Positions 23,006 to 33,635 of a DNA stretch of 64,000 bases are shown in pieces (the first letter of the stretch is position 1; the number at the start of each line of letters is the position of its first letter). The stretch spans positions 4,836,001 to 4,900,000 of the forward strand of contig JANCIK010000001.1 of NCBI GenBank assembly GCA_028532985.1, in the 5' to 3' direction. The stretch is from Stropharia rugosoannulata (taxonomy: Eukaryota; Basidiomycota; Agaricomycetes; Agaricales; Strophariaceae). The position numbers and the translations under genes are program-made. The notes below the pieces were generated by a model. That model worked only from the letters and a program-made list of their open reading frames with translations. It was not told the DNA's origin and did not search any database.

Positions 23006-23359
23006 ATGTCTTCCGTCAGCTACGCAACTATCAACGCGGAAGACCTCTCCATGTACAGCAAGTTCACAGTGACGGGCGGGAGCTGGGTCAACCAGGCCGA
23101 CCACGACGAGGGCGTGGTGCCCACGACGTTCAACGTCAACTCGGACATCATCCTTCCCAAATTCTGGTCCGGGCAGAAGAGCCTCACCTTGCTCTATGAC
23201 AGCGGAGATATTGCAGGATACCAGACCTTCCGTGGGAGCATCGGAAACGGCACGATCTTCATGAAGACCAGTAAGGGGATAACGATCAAGGGCGCTATCA
23301 GTGGCGGACCAACTGAGACACAGACGTTCACTGGTGCGGGGACTTGGACCCAGGGATGA
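23006..23359 (+). CDS. Small unknown beta-rich protein, copy 2
   Basis: Identical in sequence to copy 1 at 21766-22119 and transcribed away from it, so the two promoters face each other across the spacer. The start at 23006 follows the acceptor CCCACCAG at 22991-23000. A 5' UTR intron starting GTGAGT at 22940 is predicted. The product has 117 residues, is rich in Gly, Thr and Ser, lacks Cys and carries no targeting signal. A central block reads NVNSDIILPKFWSGQKSLTL. Function unknown. With identical flanks and control regions, both copies are expected to be expressed alike. Confidence 0.72.
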   Translation: MSSVSYATINAEDLSMYSKFTVTGGSWVNQADHDEGVVPTTFNVNSDIILPKFWSGQKSLTLLYDSGDIAGYQTFRGSIGNGTIFMKTSKGITIKGAISGGPTETQTFTGAGTWTQG

Positions 23360-23884
23360 ATGTAGTCCGAATCGTGGTCGTCCTTTGCCTGAACACACAT
23401 GTGTGCAACTTCATGTATATACAAGTTGCTTGAACTGTTGACAATCTATGGTTTACCGTTGCTGATCTACAACTGTGAATTTTTTTGAGTACCGCTTAGG
23501 ATATACGCAGAGGTGAAGGAACACTGAATTGAAAACAAGCAGGGTAAGGACCTAGTACACTCAAAACCCCATCCAAGCGGTACTATATTATTTTGTAGAG
23601 GTGGAGCTAACTGGGCCTACAGAAAAGTCCGTGCAAGTCCGTGCACGTCCGTGCCACCTGCACAGACGCAGCACGGACTTTCACTGAACGGACTTTTGCA
23701 GGATTACACGGACTTTTATAGGATTGCACGGACACTCGAAATCTGTATGAACGCAGCTATTACGCATATAAAGGTCCTATACACAGTCCTAGCATTGTAT
23801 ACATACACATTAGATACTTTAAGACACTAGATTTGTGTTTATGTTCAAACTTTTTAAATGTTTGGTGACTTCAAGTACAGTTAC

Positions 23885-24025
23885 AGCACAGAGTTGCACG
23901 GACGCTGCACGGACTCACACGGACGCTGCACGGACCTGCACGGACGCTGCACGGACTCGCACGGACCTGCACAGACGCACATAGGTGTTGCACGGATGTT
24001 GCCCGGACCTGCACGGACCTGCTCG
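23885..24025. repeat. TGCACGGAC minisatellite (left subterminal array)
   Basis: About ten copies of CACGGAC or TGCACGGAC at spacings of 10-13 bases, with CTGCACGGACC and GCTGCACGGACT variants. A shorter reversed set (AGTCCGTGC, ACGTCCGTGC) lies at 23625-23735. Confidence 0.8.
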
Positions 24026-25067
24026 TACAATGCACGGACGTGGATATGTAATGCACAGAAGCGCACATAGGTACACGGATGTTGCATAGGTATTTTGTCG
24101 GCCCCATTTGCTGACATGTCTGTTTATATGGTCAATTTATATTCTACGTGGACCTTCAACACAAGTGATGGAAAGACATGATAAATACTCACAAGTGCCA
24201 TATCATTGAGTCAGTTACTATTTTACAGTGTTGCACCATAACTGAGACTGAATTCCCTTCTCTGTTATATTAAAACTAACTACCTAATGTTCACTTAATG
24301 TGCACGGATATTTGACCATGCCCCTTCCACGCGGCAAAGGTGAAATTATTAACAGCCGAAATTCGCAATGTCCAGAGTGAGGTTTCTTGATTAATTTCTG
24401 AGTGTTCTCTCACGCAACAGACATTGGCACGGTCGAAAATATTCTTGCCAGTCCAGCATCCGTCCCACACATCTCACATATAGCAGACATCCTCACCCTT
24501 TTCCAGTCGTCTCTACAGCAGCTCCTCTTAGGTGAAAGTGTAAATGACTTTGTTCCGGCAAACATTTACTTCGAAGAGGTCAGAAAGTCGGACAGCACAA
24601 CACTCATGCCATATGTCGTAAGTCTATCTGTCATAGAGCGTGCACATACTTCCAACTTAACTGGCTTGAAACACACATTGCAGATGATCACAAGAGCATG
24701 AGTATTCACTCTGGTGATCATCAGTACTAGAATCTATACGCAAGCTTTCCAGAACAATAAAATCACAACGGCAGGGATGAAATTTACAGAAAGCAAATTA
24801 TACCTCAAATCTCCATCTAGCGTAGTTATAAGAGAGAACACGACCAAGCCAATGTCCAAAAGGAAGTGAATACGTAGATATGCCATTTTTTTCCAAGTTA
24901 TAATTCATAATGCTCAGTAGCTGTTGAATTTAAGTCCAATTTGTTTAATCTAAACGAGACGCATTCAATATTGACAACTAAGGACTGATTCACGGATGAT
25001 TATAAACTTGCACAGATGCATCACATATGTGTAGCAGATCGTTGCTACTTTGCACCAACCTCCTCAC

Positions 25068-25210
25068 AGTTTGCACGGACGCGTGTACAGTTTGCACGGA
25101 CGCGTGTACAGTTTGCACGGACGCATGTCAAGTTTGCACGGACGCGTACACAATTTGCACGGACGTTGCACGGACGCACAGACGTGCCACGGACATGGCA
25201 CGGACTTTTC
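25068..25210. repeat. TTTGCACGGACGCG minisatellite (right subterminal array)
   Basis: Four near-perfect 21-bp units begin TTTGCACGGACGC, followed by shorter TGCACGGACG units up to the end of the element. Unit order and orientation oppose the reversed set at the left end. Confidence 0.85.
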
Positions 25211-25239
25211 ATGGTGCCCGAGCTAACTGATTGAGTGTA

Positions 25240-25503
25240 TGGTCGGGTCATGTCACAAAAATCCAGACGAGAGTGAGACAGCAGACGAGAGTGGTGTAGC
25301 GCATACACGTAAGTACGAGCGGAATCGCCGGGCGCGGGAGGTGCGAGGGGGATGGAACGCTGCACAGAAAACAAAGGGCGTCTGGAGGACATGTATGGCT
25401 AATTTGCAGTCTGTACCTGACGCGGCATGGAGCAGTCCGGTAGCAGTGTGCAGGGCGGCCGGACGTGCGACAGAGGGGAGTGAACCTAAAGTTTCGGGAG
25501 TAG
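25240..25503. repeat. Dispersed repeat, copy interrupted by a solo LTR
   Basis: Diverged copy of 20300-20570. It stops at GGGAGTAG where the solo LTR begins and resumes after the LTR (GTAGTGGTCATTGGAGG from 25892). Confidence 0.55.
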
Positions 25504-25891
25504 TGTAAGGTGCGCTATTTGCATGCGCGCAGAAAAGATCCATTTGGTATAGGTCCACGGAATATCTCTAGGTCTCGGGCATAATAGCAAGAATATTCTG
25601 GAGAGAACTCGGTTGGTCCTCAGGAGTTAGGAGAAGTTCTATATTTTATTTATATATACATGCTTTTACAGTATAAAAGGACTCCGTGTACATGTAGCTA
25701 GGCAGTTAATTTACGACCCACCTTCGTTTTACCATCCACAGCTCAGTTGCAATCAGTTTATAGAGCCTTACCTCGTCAAATTCACTCTACATTAGTTGAT
25801 CATTTATTCTCTTATTTCTCTGCCTTGAACTACCCTCAAGACGACCCCACCAGTCGTCGCTCGCACCTACACACACATTACAAATCTTACA
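25504..25891. mobile_element. Solo LTR, copy A (388 bp)
   Basis: The ends are TGTAAG...CTTACA and the flanking 4-bp duplication is GTAG (25500-25503 and 25892-25895). It holds a TATA-like AGTATAAAAG near 25670. It aligns along its length with copy B at 37412-37798 at high identity (long exact blocks such as AGAAAAGATCCATTTGGTAT). No internal retrotransposon region accompanies either copy, which is what recombination between two LTRs leaves. Confidence 0.85.
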
Positions 25892-25895
25892 GTAG

Positions 25896-26385
25896 TGGTC
25901 ATTGGAGGTGCGCATATACATAGGCGAGGTGGCCGAGATAAAGTAACAGACGCCGTTAATGTGGATGTGAGATGATGGTGACACGAGCGATCCGGCGCGA
26001 TGAGGGCGAGCCAGGGAAGGAAGGGAGGGATGACACAAGAGTGCTGTGGAAGGGGGCGCTGGCACGCGGACCAGAAAGCGATATGGGGCAGAATTTGGGT
26101 TACGCGGTAAGGAATAGGGGATGCACAGCAGTGGCATGCATGTAAATGTGGGGAGGGAGCCTGTGAGCCAACCAAGCCAATCGGTCATTCGTTATGCCAC
26201 GAAGAGCATCCGACTCTACCAACTACCTGCCGGCAGCCGCAACAAATTGTGACGCATACATACAATACTGACGCCCCACTGCAGTCTCGCTCAGGCCTGT
26301 GTCGTACATGCTTCACCACTAACACAATAATTATTATACAATGCAGCGGTAGATGCGGCAAATAATAAACAAGTAACAACCAGTC
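25896..26385. other. Intergenic, purine-rich, no gene recognised
   Basis: The first bases complete the interrupted dispersed repeat. The rest is GGGAAGG-rich DNA resembling the GC-rich repeat class, without a recognisable gene. Confidence 0.4.
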
Positions 26386-26390
26386 AACGA

Positions 26391-27015
26391 CTAAGCCCTG
26401 CCTTCTGCCTTGTCTTTTGCCTCTTTCGCATCCCTCAGCGAGTTCTCGGCTTGAGTCTTTGACTGCATAGCCTTGCCTATAGTTGCTGCGGCTGCAGACC
26501 TGCTGTCTCCAGCCCGCGTCTCACCGTGCAGTGGGATCCTTGTGACCGCGTCGTGGTGATTGTCATGATCCCCCGAGTGCTCATGCACCTTGCCTGCATG
26601 ATGGTTTGCCTTGTCTTCATGATGGTCTGCCTTGGCGTGGTTCCCAGCATTGCGGTAGGCCCTCGAGGCCTCGGAATGCGCGTGCATGGCGTCCGAATGC
26701 GCCATTACTGCGTCTGAGCTTTTATCGGCTGCTTTAAGGTGCTCTCCCGCCGTTTGAAGTCGATCCCTTATGTTGTCGGCCCTCTTTGCGAGATAGAGCC
26801 TATCGGAGCTGCTTAGATCGGCACGCTAGACGGCGAACATGATATATAAGAATTAAATTCTACAATAACAAATTTTGGAAACCCACCCTGAGCATGATAG
26901 ATTCTTCAGAGACGGTGTCTGTAGAGAGCGAGCGCCTCTCGCGTAAGGGAGTTGCCCCGACAGTGGAGCAAAGAAGGGAGCAGGCGGCAAGGAAGATAGC
27001 GATAGTGAAGCGCAT
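26391..27015 (-). CDS. Secreted His/Ala-rich helical protein, paralogue 1
   Basis: Two exons (27015-26887 and 26825-26391) join in phase at GTGGGT...GTCTAG to give 187 residues. The N-terminus MRFTIAIFLAACSLLCSTVG is a clear signal peptide, followed by ATPLRERRS, a likely processing region. The mature part is a long, probably helical chain with heptad-like spacing. It is rich in His, Ala, Asp and Lys (for example KADHHEDKANHHAGKVHEHS) and ends KDKAEGRA. The His clusters would suit metal binding, but that is inference. The plus-strand gene at 27634 has the same design and an intron after exactly 43 codons, so the two are divergent paralogues. A TATAAAAG box lies 100 bases upstream. No named family is recognised. 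Confidence 0.8.
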
Positions 27016-27115
27016 TGTTGTTGTTGTTATGGTGGTTTTCGTCCAGCGAAATATGCAAGTGGTAGTAAAAACTGTGAGGTGAGCGCAGCTGAGGTTCCCT
27101 GTATTTTCCCGCCTG

Positions 27116-27123
27116 CTTTTATA
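27116..27123 (-). promoter_or_regulatory. TATA box of His/Ala-rich paralogue 1
   Basis: TATAAAAG on the minus strand about 100 bases upstream of the start codon at 27015, in the shared region between the two divergent paralogues. Confidence 0.5.
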
Positions 27124-27531
27124 CTAGTCCTGGACAGTCATCGAGCAATACGCGGATACATGTAAGTCGCCGTTGAGCGCCACTGAGCTCGAGGATAGGC
27201 TAATGTGTAACTTGGAGGTGAACCCGATATCCAGAAGATTAGTAAAGTTATAGATTGCAAATCATGGGATTCCAATCCGGAGCCAGCCGCGTATACCTAC
27301 CTCAAGGGATTTGAAAGCGGTGATAAGGCATCCTTCAAAGCTGCGATCCGGGATTGCGATGGTTATCGTGTTTGATATATATGATAGTTAATCTACATGT
27401 ATTACAAGGTGTCCACCGTGACAAAGACACCCCACATATCTCCAAGAGGCTAACCCCGGAGGCTCAGAGTTTCAAGAGGCGCGCCAACTCCTTTTTAGGT
27501 AGTCATGCCCTCAGATATCTATCCAAAGTAG

Positions 27532-27540
27532 TATAAATAA
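27532..27540 (+). promoter_or_regulatory. TATA box of His/Ala-rich paralogue 2
   Basis: TATAAATAA about 95-100 bases upstream of the start at 27634, at the same distance as in paralogue 1. Confidence 0.5.
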
Positions 27541-27633
27541 GCCTCTGCATGGTTGTACTACACTTAGCTGAGCTAAGTTCACCTTTTACCTATACTAGTA
27601 TCTTCGCAGGACGAGATACAGATACCATTCATC

Positions 27634-28269
27634 ATGCGCGTTTTCACCCTACTTGCCCCCTTTGCGCTTCTCTGGATTACCACAAATGCATCGCCTATTC
27701 CATGTCCCACGGACAAATCACTGGCTGTAGACACGACCTCATCTGCAGGCCTTATTCGAAAAGTAAGATATGCTGTCATCTATTCTGCTTTACCCTCTGT
27801 CTAATTCGCACAGCCTGGAATGATTGAGAAACAGGACACCGTCTCGTATTCAACCCGACCGGAGCTCGTAAAGCGTACAGGCGAGGATATGCTCCAACGC
27901 ATGACACTCGCACACGAGCACGACGCAGCAGCAAACGCGAACGCCAACGCCGTCTTCGCGCACCACGCAGCGATGGAAGCGCACCGTACCGCCTCCCAGG
28001 CGCACGTGCGGGCTGGGAACACGCATAAGGCGTCACACCACACGGACAAGATGCATGACCACGCGCGCAAGCTCGACGAGCACTCGACTGAGGGCGAGAC
28101 GCACCGCGAGAAGGCGGCGCGCGCGAGGGATTATAAGCAGAAGCTCAGTTCGACAGATACTGCGTGGAGCGCGCAGATGGCCAAGTTCCATGCGGAGAGG
28201 TCGGGTGCTGATGCTGAGACTTCGGAGAAGGCTGCTGTTGCGTCGGCTGAGGGGGCAAGGCATCGGTAG
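27634..28269 (+). CDS. Secreted His/Ala-rich helical protein, paralogue 2
   Basis: Exon 1 (27634-27762, 43 codons) encodes the signal peptide MRVFTLLAPFALLWITTNAS and a short linker. A GTAAGA...CGCACAG intron leads to exon 2 (27814-28269), giving 194 residues. The mature chain is helical and rich in Ala and His: LAHEHDAAANANANAVFAHH, then repeated AHRTASQAH, KASHHTDKMHDHARKLDEH and REKAARARDYKQK, ending EGARHR. It has one cysteine, just after the signal, so disulphides are unlikely. Gene order, intron position and phase, signal peptide and composition match the minus-strand neighbour. Exon 2 shows high GC at third positions, as in an expressed gene. The role is unknown; cell-wall or extracellular metal binding is a guess. 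Confidence 0.82.
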
Positions 28270-28289
28270 TAGCTGGTTATGGATGATGT

Positions 28290-28780
28290 TATCTGCTCTA
28301 TAAATTTATTTAAGAGTTCAATCAGGTAGCGGTTAAGTGATTGGTATTGTAGTTGCTATTGTAGATGCCAGGGCGGAAGGGAGGAGGGCTAGCTGGGTGA
28401 CAAGAGGGTTTGGAATATATAGAATTAGCTCTAGGGCCGGGATGGTCGCCGTCGCAGTCTCCTTCACAGTTTATTTCCGATCACATTTCTAGTAGTACTT
28501 ATAGTACATGTTCAATACATGTCCCACATAACGTGATTTAACATTTCCGGTATGACAGATCCTGTCTTACTGAAAGTATATATCCGCAGGCACCCTTCCA
28601 CTAGAAATTTAAAAAAAAATTATAGCTCATGATTCACCTGCGGGACACGAGAGCCACTATCAGTGTCGACATTGGTTCTTCGTAAATGGTCTAAAATAAA
28701 CGCCTTCGGGATAAGTAATTAGATTATAAGATAACTTCGGCTAGGCACCGAACGTAGTATGTACCTCCGTCTCTAGCCCT
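28290..28780. other. Intergenic, no gene recognised
   Basis: 3' flank of the secreted protein gene followed by AT-rich DNA with an A9 run near 28610-28620. Nothing further seen. Confidence 0.4.
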
Positions 28781-30750
28781 CATCTCTGCCGTCCACTGCC
28801 AGCAGCTTCCACCAGTTCTTCTGCGTGTTGACGGCGTAGCACGGAGACGCCTGGGGAGGAGCGAAATATGCAGTGGGTTTTACAGGACAGAGGGTGGGTT
28901 GTAGTGTGCGGCGATCCGCGGGACGCATGTGGAACTAAGGCAGCAGGGCGTGATGCGGGATTGGCATGCCTCGTAATACTTCCGCGCAGTCCTCTCGCTC
29001 CCTTCCCAAAGCACTGTGAGCAGAGGACGCGGCGTACACGTATATCCACCCGGGGTCTGGAGAGACAGGACGACTCGAATATCGACGGGGGATGCCCCAG
29101 GTTGAGTGGTGAATGGGGTACAACGGGATAGGATGGCAGTGGGGATGGATCACCGATGGGGCGGGTGATGAGATTACTGCGGGGGGACGAGGTGGACAAC
29201 GAGACAGGCCAAGAAAATACCATCCCCGACGTAGGGACGTGTACGAGGATGGCGATTACACGCGGGGGCTAGGGAAACCGATGGGATATGGTTTACGGCA
29301 TGTACAGCGCAGCCGTAGAGACGTGCATGGTGATATTCAGCCGGTAATTGAGTGATACGTGCAGTGTCAAATACTGGTGAGAAGAAGCATATGAGACAAG
29401 TCCGTGTAATATGTATGCACAGTTCGATGAGTAGGCTTCCCGCAGTCGAAGGCAGGTGAACTGCACTTCAGAGACGGGAGAGATATGGTGCGACAGGCCG
29501 GGACGGGACAGGACACATTCTCAGGCGAGACATCGGGAATCCACGCGGAACAGGTGCGGAAAGTACGGCATCGCTGAGGCTAAAGGCGGTGGATCGAGGA
29601 AACCGCGGAGCCATAGAGTAAACGAGGTACGACGGACCATGCATGTAGTGCAGCACGAGAGATGCGCAGGTGCGGTGACGGTGATACAGGGGCTAGGAGT
29701 CCTAGTCAACGACCACTGGGAGCCAGGACCCAGCGAGAGGGATTTAGGTAGCAGAACTACGGCCGGACGCGACAGGATCGCTCAGGAGAAAGGGTGTCGT
29801 GCGGGGACGCTGGAGAACAGGTCTGTAGAGCAAAGGGCGGAATCACTAGAGGGACAATCCGTACTGCGTCTGCGTACAATAAAGTTAGAAGCCACCCTGG
29901 CGGAGACAGACTTACCATGTGCTGCGTAGCCGAGTAAAATGGAATGGGCGTGGAACAAGATAAGTGACTTGGGGACCGAGTCTGGTTTACGGCCATCTCC
30001 CTAGAGGTATCCCATCCTCCATCCTCCAGTTAACTTGCTTCCACATCTTGGGATTTTCCACATCTCATATTCACGACATTACCTGGGGACGCGATACATC
30101 GGGGCTGGTCTTCGTGCATTGAGGCCTGAGGCCTGAGGTCAAGAATAAACACGTCATGGAAGGTGCCTGTCATCAGTGCCATTGGCACGTCGCGGAAATA
30201 ATGACTAATCTCAGATATTTTTGAGCCCTTGCCGGCCGGTAGAATGACATAAGCCTGCTTGCCTTTCCCTCATGATCACGCATTCTCGCTGTGCCTTTTC
30301 TTGCCGGCCGTGAACCGCTTCTATTCCTGAGCACATTCACCACCAAGTATTTAGTTGTAGCCTTACGTTGTTCATTAAATCCATTCGCCATCGTGCACCA
30401 GGTAAAGTAGCAGCATCGCAAGACGAAGGAAAATTAATAGGCAGAAATCCAAGTCAAGCACAGATACATCGCGTGTAACTATTCAAAATGAATTCAGTGT
30501 TATGACGTTCTCTTATAACGTAACGTTCTTTAAACGTGCTAAGCTTGCGCGTGTTTGCAAAGGCGTTTAGAAAAAAGTAGGATGGAAAGATTTTCCGAGT
30601 CAGCACTAGAATAGGAAACAGAAGACCCGAGAAATAGAACAAGCATCGACTGGTAAAACATTGCTCATGCGGCTTGACGGTATACAAGACGGCTTAAATA
30701 ATTTTGACCATAACAAAAATAGTACACGGAGACAACATGCACGGCAGGGT
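28781..30750. repeat. GC-rich dispersed repeat, longest copy in the window
   Basis: Two parts align by eye with distant places. 29140-29500 matches 45380-45690 (for example GATGGGGCGGGTGATGAGAT, then the order AACCGATGGG, ATGTACAGCG, GTCAAATA). 30000-30650 matches 62620-63180 (CAGCCATCTCC/CGGCCATCTCC, GGTCTTCGTGC, CTCGCTGTGCCTTTTCTTGC, GTTTGCA). The middle has diverged, keeping anchors such as ACGCTGGAGAACA. Long frames in it are low-complexity and differ between copies, so I call none a gene. The element type is unknown. Confidence 0.6.
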
Positions 30751-30759
30751 ATTTGCAAC

Positions 30760-31660
30760 GTCATTGAACTGCTGCGACGGTGGAACAGAGGTTGACAATC
30801 ATGCAGGATAAGGAATTATCTCGAGAACGCGACTTGAAGGGTTGCTCCCTTTCGGTACGTGCGCTAAAGAGTATGAGAGGTCGTGGGGAGCCCGAAGGTC
30901 AAGAACAGACATCCCATCCCTATTCACGTGGCCTACGACATAGTCCAGTCATTCAAACTCAGATCCGCCCGCGCCGCAAAGCTGCTGCAATTACTTATAT
31001 CCCAGAAACCTTCCTCAATCTATTTCTTTTACTTATAGCAGATACTACATAACAAGACCAAATGAGCACGCTGAAATATTACCCTATATATACCTCTCAT
31101 TGGGATACTACAGGACTGTTTGCGCCCTGTGGCCTACATGGCCCAGGTTGCTCTGCACGTACGTACTCCAGAGGAGCGATGAGTACCGATCTCTTTGGTA
31201 CTGCAGAAGCATGAACCGGAGGTTGGACGCTGGTTCAGTTAGCGGTGGACTCGGGAGAGCTGTCTGGGTGCTCAAAATCGGCAGCTGGGGCAAAGCTGGA
31301 CCCTGGGGTAACGAGCCCTAAAGAGGTGGTTAATCTCCAGACGTGGGAGTGGCGGAACCGGGGGCATGGGGTCATCGTGCGCAGGACGGATGACTGCAAC
31401 TAGTGTGTAATTTTGTGAGAGATGCGTTTGAGAAAGATACATTCGAGGGGGATTTGTTGGAGATCAGAGAGATAGGAAGTGGGTTTATCCGACACTGCGA
31501 ACGTTTTTTGCATTGACAACAGGATTAGTACGCAAGAAAGTAGAAAAGAAAGCTTGTGGAAGAGCGTACCTGGATGAATGTCCTACCTGCGTGAGAATGT
31601 GGATGCGAGCGTACTTGCGAAGCTGAAGTAGAATGCATACAGGTACAAGAATGTCCATGA
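30760..31660. other. Intergenic, no gene recognised
   Basis: Mixed-composition DNA with a possible TATATATA near 31086. Short frames show no family resemblance. Confidence 0.35.
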
Positions 31661-31666
31661 GAATGG

Positions 31667-31861
31667 TCATGCATCGTCTAGGTCTAGGTCGAGGTTGAGG
31701 TCGACCCACCCGTCCATGAAGGTCTTGCGAAGATCCTCCCGGAACTGATGGCTGCGATCCTGATGGAGAGTTCTATCGGGGTTTGTTTGGAGAGAGGATG
31801 TTCTGTTCACATTGGGTTTTAGAGCACGGCGAGGAGTTGTTGGAGTTGGGCAAGCCAGCAT
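31667..31861 (-). other. Doubtful short coding exon
   Basis: A 64-residue frame reads MLACPTPTTPRR..., contains LRKTFMDGWVDLNLDLDLDD and ends at once. The mix of a basic N-terminus and an acidic Asp/Leu tail looks coding-like, but no second exon could be joined and no family is recognised. Confidence 0.2.
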
Positions 31862-31869
31862 CGGTTATA

Positions 31870-32780
31870 AGATAGTGTTTGTGTGTTCCTGACTCCGAAG
31901 CACCACACAGATTATTTCTAAAGAAATCGTACCACTGGAAAATTGTACCACAAATCGGCCGGATCCAAGCTCACGCAAATAGCGCTCCTTACACGGTGAT
32001 GGAGCCCATTAATTGGAATGGACGTTAGTAATTAGATTAGTAATCTACCTACGTACAGAATTTTCTAGTAAATACTTCATAATGTATTTAAGCGCCCATA
32101 GGGCAACCCAATATACAACCTTTATTTTGTCTATCTTTCCAATAGGAGTGTTCGTCTTGATTTTATTTTCAAAGGTGACGTTCCGCTGCTTCTATTTTAC
32201 TCATGGCGCTCGAAGCGCATGTCAGGAATAAGCTGGGATTCCATAGCTACCTTGCAAGTATCAACTCTCAGCACAAGCCCGCCCGAATTATGGTGCAACA
32301 GGCTTAGTCACTACATATTTAGAACAAAAAATATTCCACACGGGGAATTTGCCTTTTTCCTTAGTTACTTGGCCGAAATGATTCTTTTGTAGTGACCTAC
32401 CAACAGTGATGGTAAGAACACTGCTTGATGCGGATGGGGCGCACGTATTACGTCGTTTGGGTCGCACAGTTAATTATAGCATGCACCCCCCAAAATAACG
32501 GAAAATCATAGAATATTGCATTTTATTGCACAAGTCATAGAGTGAATTCACTGGGCTACTACTACTGAGCTACTGCCTCTACATTGACTGCTATGTATCA
32601 CCTACATAGGACATGACAGCCGAAGTCCGACCCGTCGCTTAGGCCATCCCTCCGGGAGGCCGGTTCTTTCCCGGCAAACAGGATAATCATGTGTATATTT
32701 GTATACTTACAGAGTTTTTCTTGGCTGTCACAAATTTTGATGTCGCGCGTGGAAATCGAGCAGACCACTCTGGCTTTTCA
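31870..32780. other. Intergenic, no gene recognised
   Basis: AT-rich with short frames only. Around 32620-32680 a GC-rich imperfect palindrome (CCTCCGGGAGG) occurs. No tRNA fold could be drawn. Confidence 0.4.
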
Positions 32781-33300
32781 TAAATTATAGCATGCACCTC
32801 CCGGCGGCCCCTGAATATGCTCTGGGAGACTATATCCCAGTCCGGACAAATTTTGAGCGAAATTAGGCAAACGGCCGTTGTAAAATCGGACAGAAATAGG
32901 CATTTTGGCCTGGTAGGCCATATCCTTAAAAGTGCGGAAGTCCGGACAGACATGCAATTTTGTCGCAAGGCGAGATCTTAGTCCGGACATGGAACGGTTA
33001 TATTGCTCAATGGTATGTTTGGTTCATCGTGCCCAGATGACATGCATCTGTTCTCGGTTATTTAAAGGACCTGGGATGTTGCTGGGATGCCATTTACGGC
33101 CATATCTACCCAAGCGGACAAACTTTGGCATTTTTGAAGGCTGTTTCCAGAAGTCCCGAATAATATCACAGATCTAAAAACGACCGTTGCTTATAGACCC
33201 CGAACCGGACAAAAAGTAACAATTTTTTTAAAAAATGGTTCGGACAAAAATCCCAAAATATGCCGCTTTTAGGATATAGCCTCCCAGTATTGAGTATATT
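32780..33300. repeat. Degenerate CCGGACA repeat block with inverted ends
   Basis: The words TCCGGACAAA, TCCGGACAGA and GCGGACAAAC recur at 32848, 32892, 32942, 32983, 33115 and 33206, near copies of GCCATATC or GACTATATCC. The ends are inverted: CTGGGAGACTATATCC near 32820 mirrors GGATATAGCCTCCCAG near 33272. This looks like a decayed MITE or repeat cluster of about 470 bp. A similar GTCCGG vocabulary recurs at 37300-38030. Confidence 0.5.
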
Positions 33301-33635
33301 TGAGTCCTTAGCCCTATGATTACTACCAGAATACATTTGTAAATAACTTGTTTCAAATATACCACGTATACCATCATCAATGTCATAATCCTCAAGCCCA
33401 GTGAAAAGCCGCTCTATCCCGGCCAAGGGTGGGCAATCTCTGGCAATTAGTTAGACGCTAATTTGTGTTGAAATTCGAGATAATCATACCAATGTGGAAA
33501 ACAGTGCTGTTTCACGCAGGAGACTAAACGTACTAAACACATGCGAAGTGGCCTTGCAAATCGACAGAATTGAACAGGTGGTAAAAGATGGTTTTTGAAG
33601 CAGGCAATCAAGGAACACATGTCATCGAATTAGTA

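Larger units (their letters stand above)
22781..23528. repeat. Right arm of the exact 748-bp inverted duplication
   Basis: Mirror image of 21597-22344. It carries the plus-strand gene copy, its TATA box, its 5' UTR intron and about 170 bases of 3' flank. The outer end at 23528 again falls in GGAACACTGAAT. Confidence 0.9.
23613..25219. mobile_element. Non-autonomous Mutator-like (or related) DNA element, 1607 bp
   Basis: The ends are inverted: the left starts GGGC and nine bases on reads AAAAGTCCGTGC; the right end, reverse-complemented, starts GGGC and reads AAAAGTCCGTGC at the same offset. Both sides carry the same 9-bp sequence GAGCTAACT (23604-23612 and 25220-25228), a target duplication of the length used by Mutator-like transposases. 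KDZ-type elements (about 8 bp) are an alternative. Subterminal arrays of the word TGCACGGAC lie inside both ends in inverted orientation. An open frame at 24402-24701 has no recognised domain. No transposase is visible. Confidence 0.75.

Noticed and set aside
24402..24701. 100-codon frame inside the Mutator-like element as a gene
   Set aside because: No recognised domain and no splice support; kept only as a note in the element entry.
23885..25210. CRISPR-like arrays of TGCACGGAC
   Set aside because: Spacers are shorter than the repeats, vary in length, and the setting is a eukaryotic transposon; these are minisatellites.
29456..29929. 157-residue plus-strand frame inside the GC-rich repeat
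   Set aside because: It is Arg/Glu/Gly-rich and does not persist in the homologous copy at 45640-46026.
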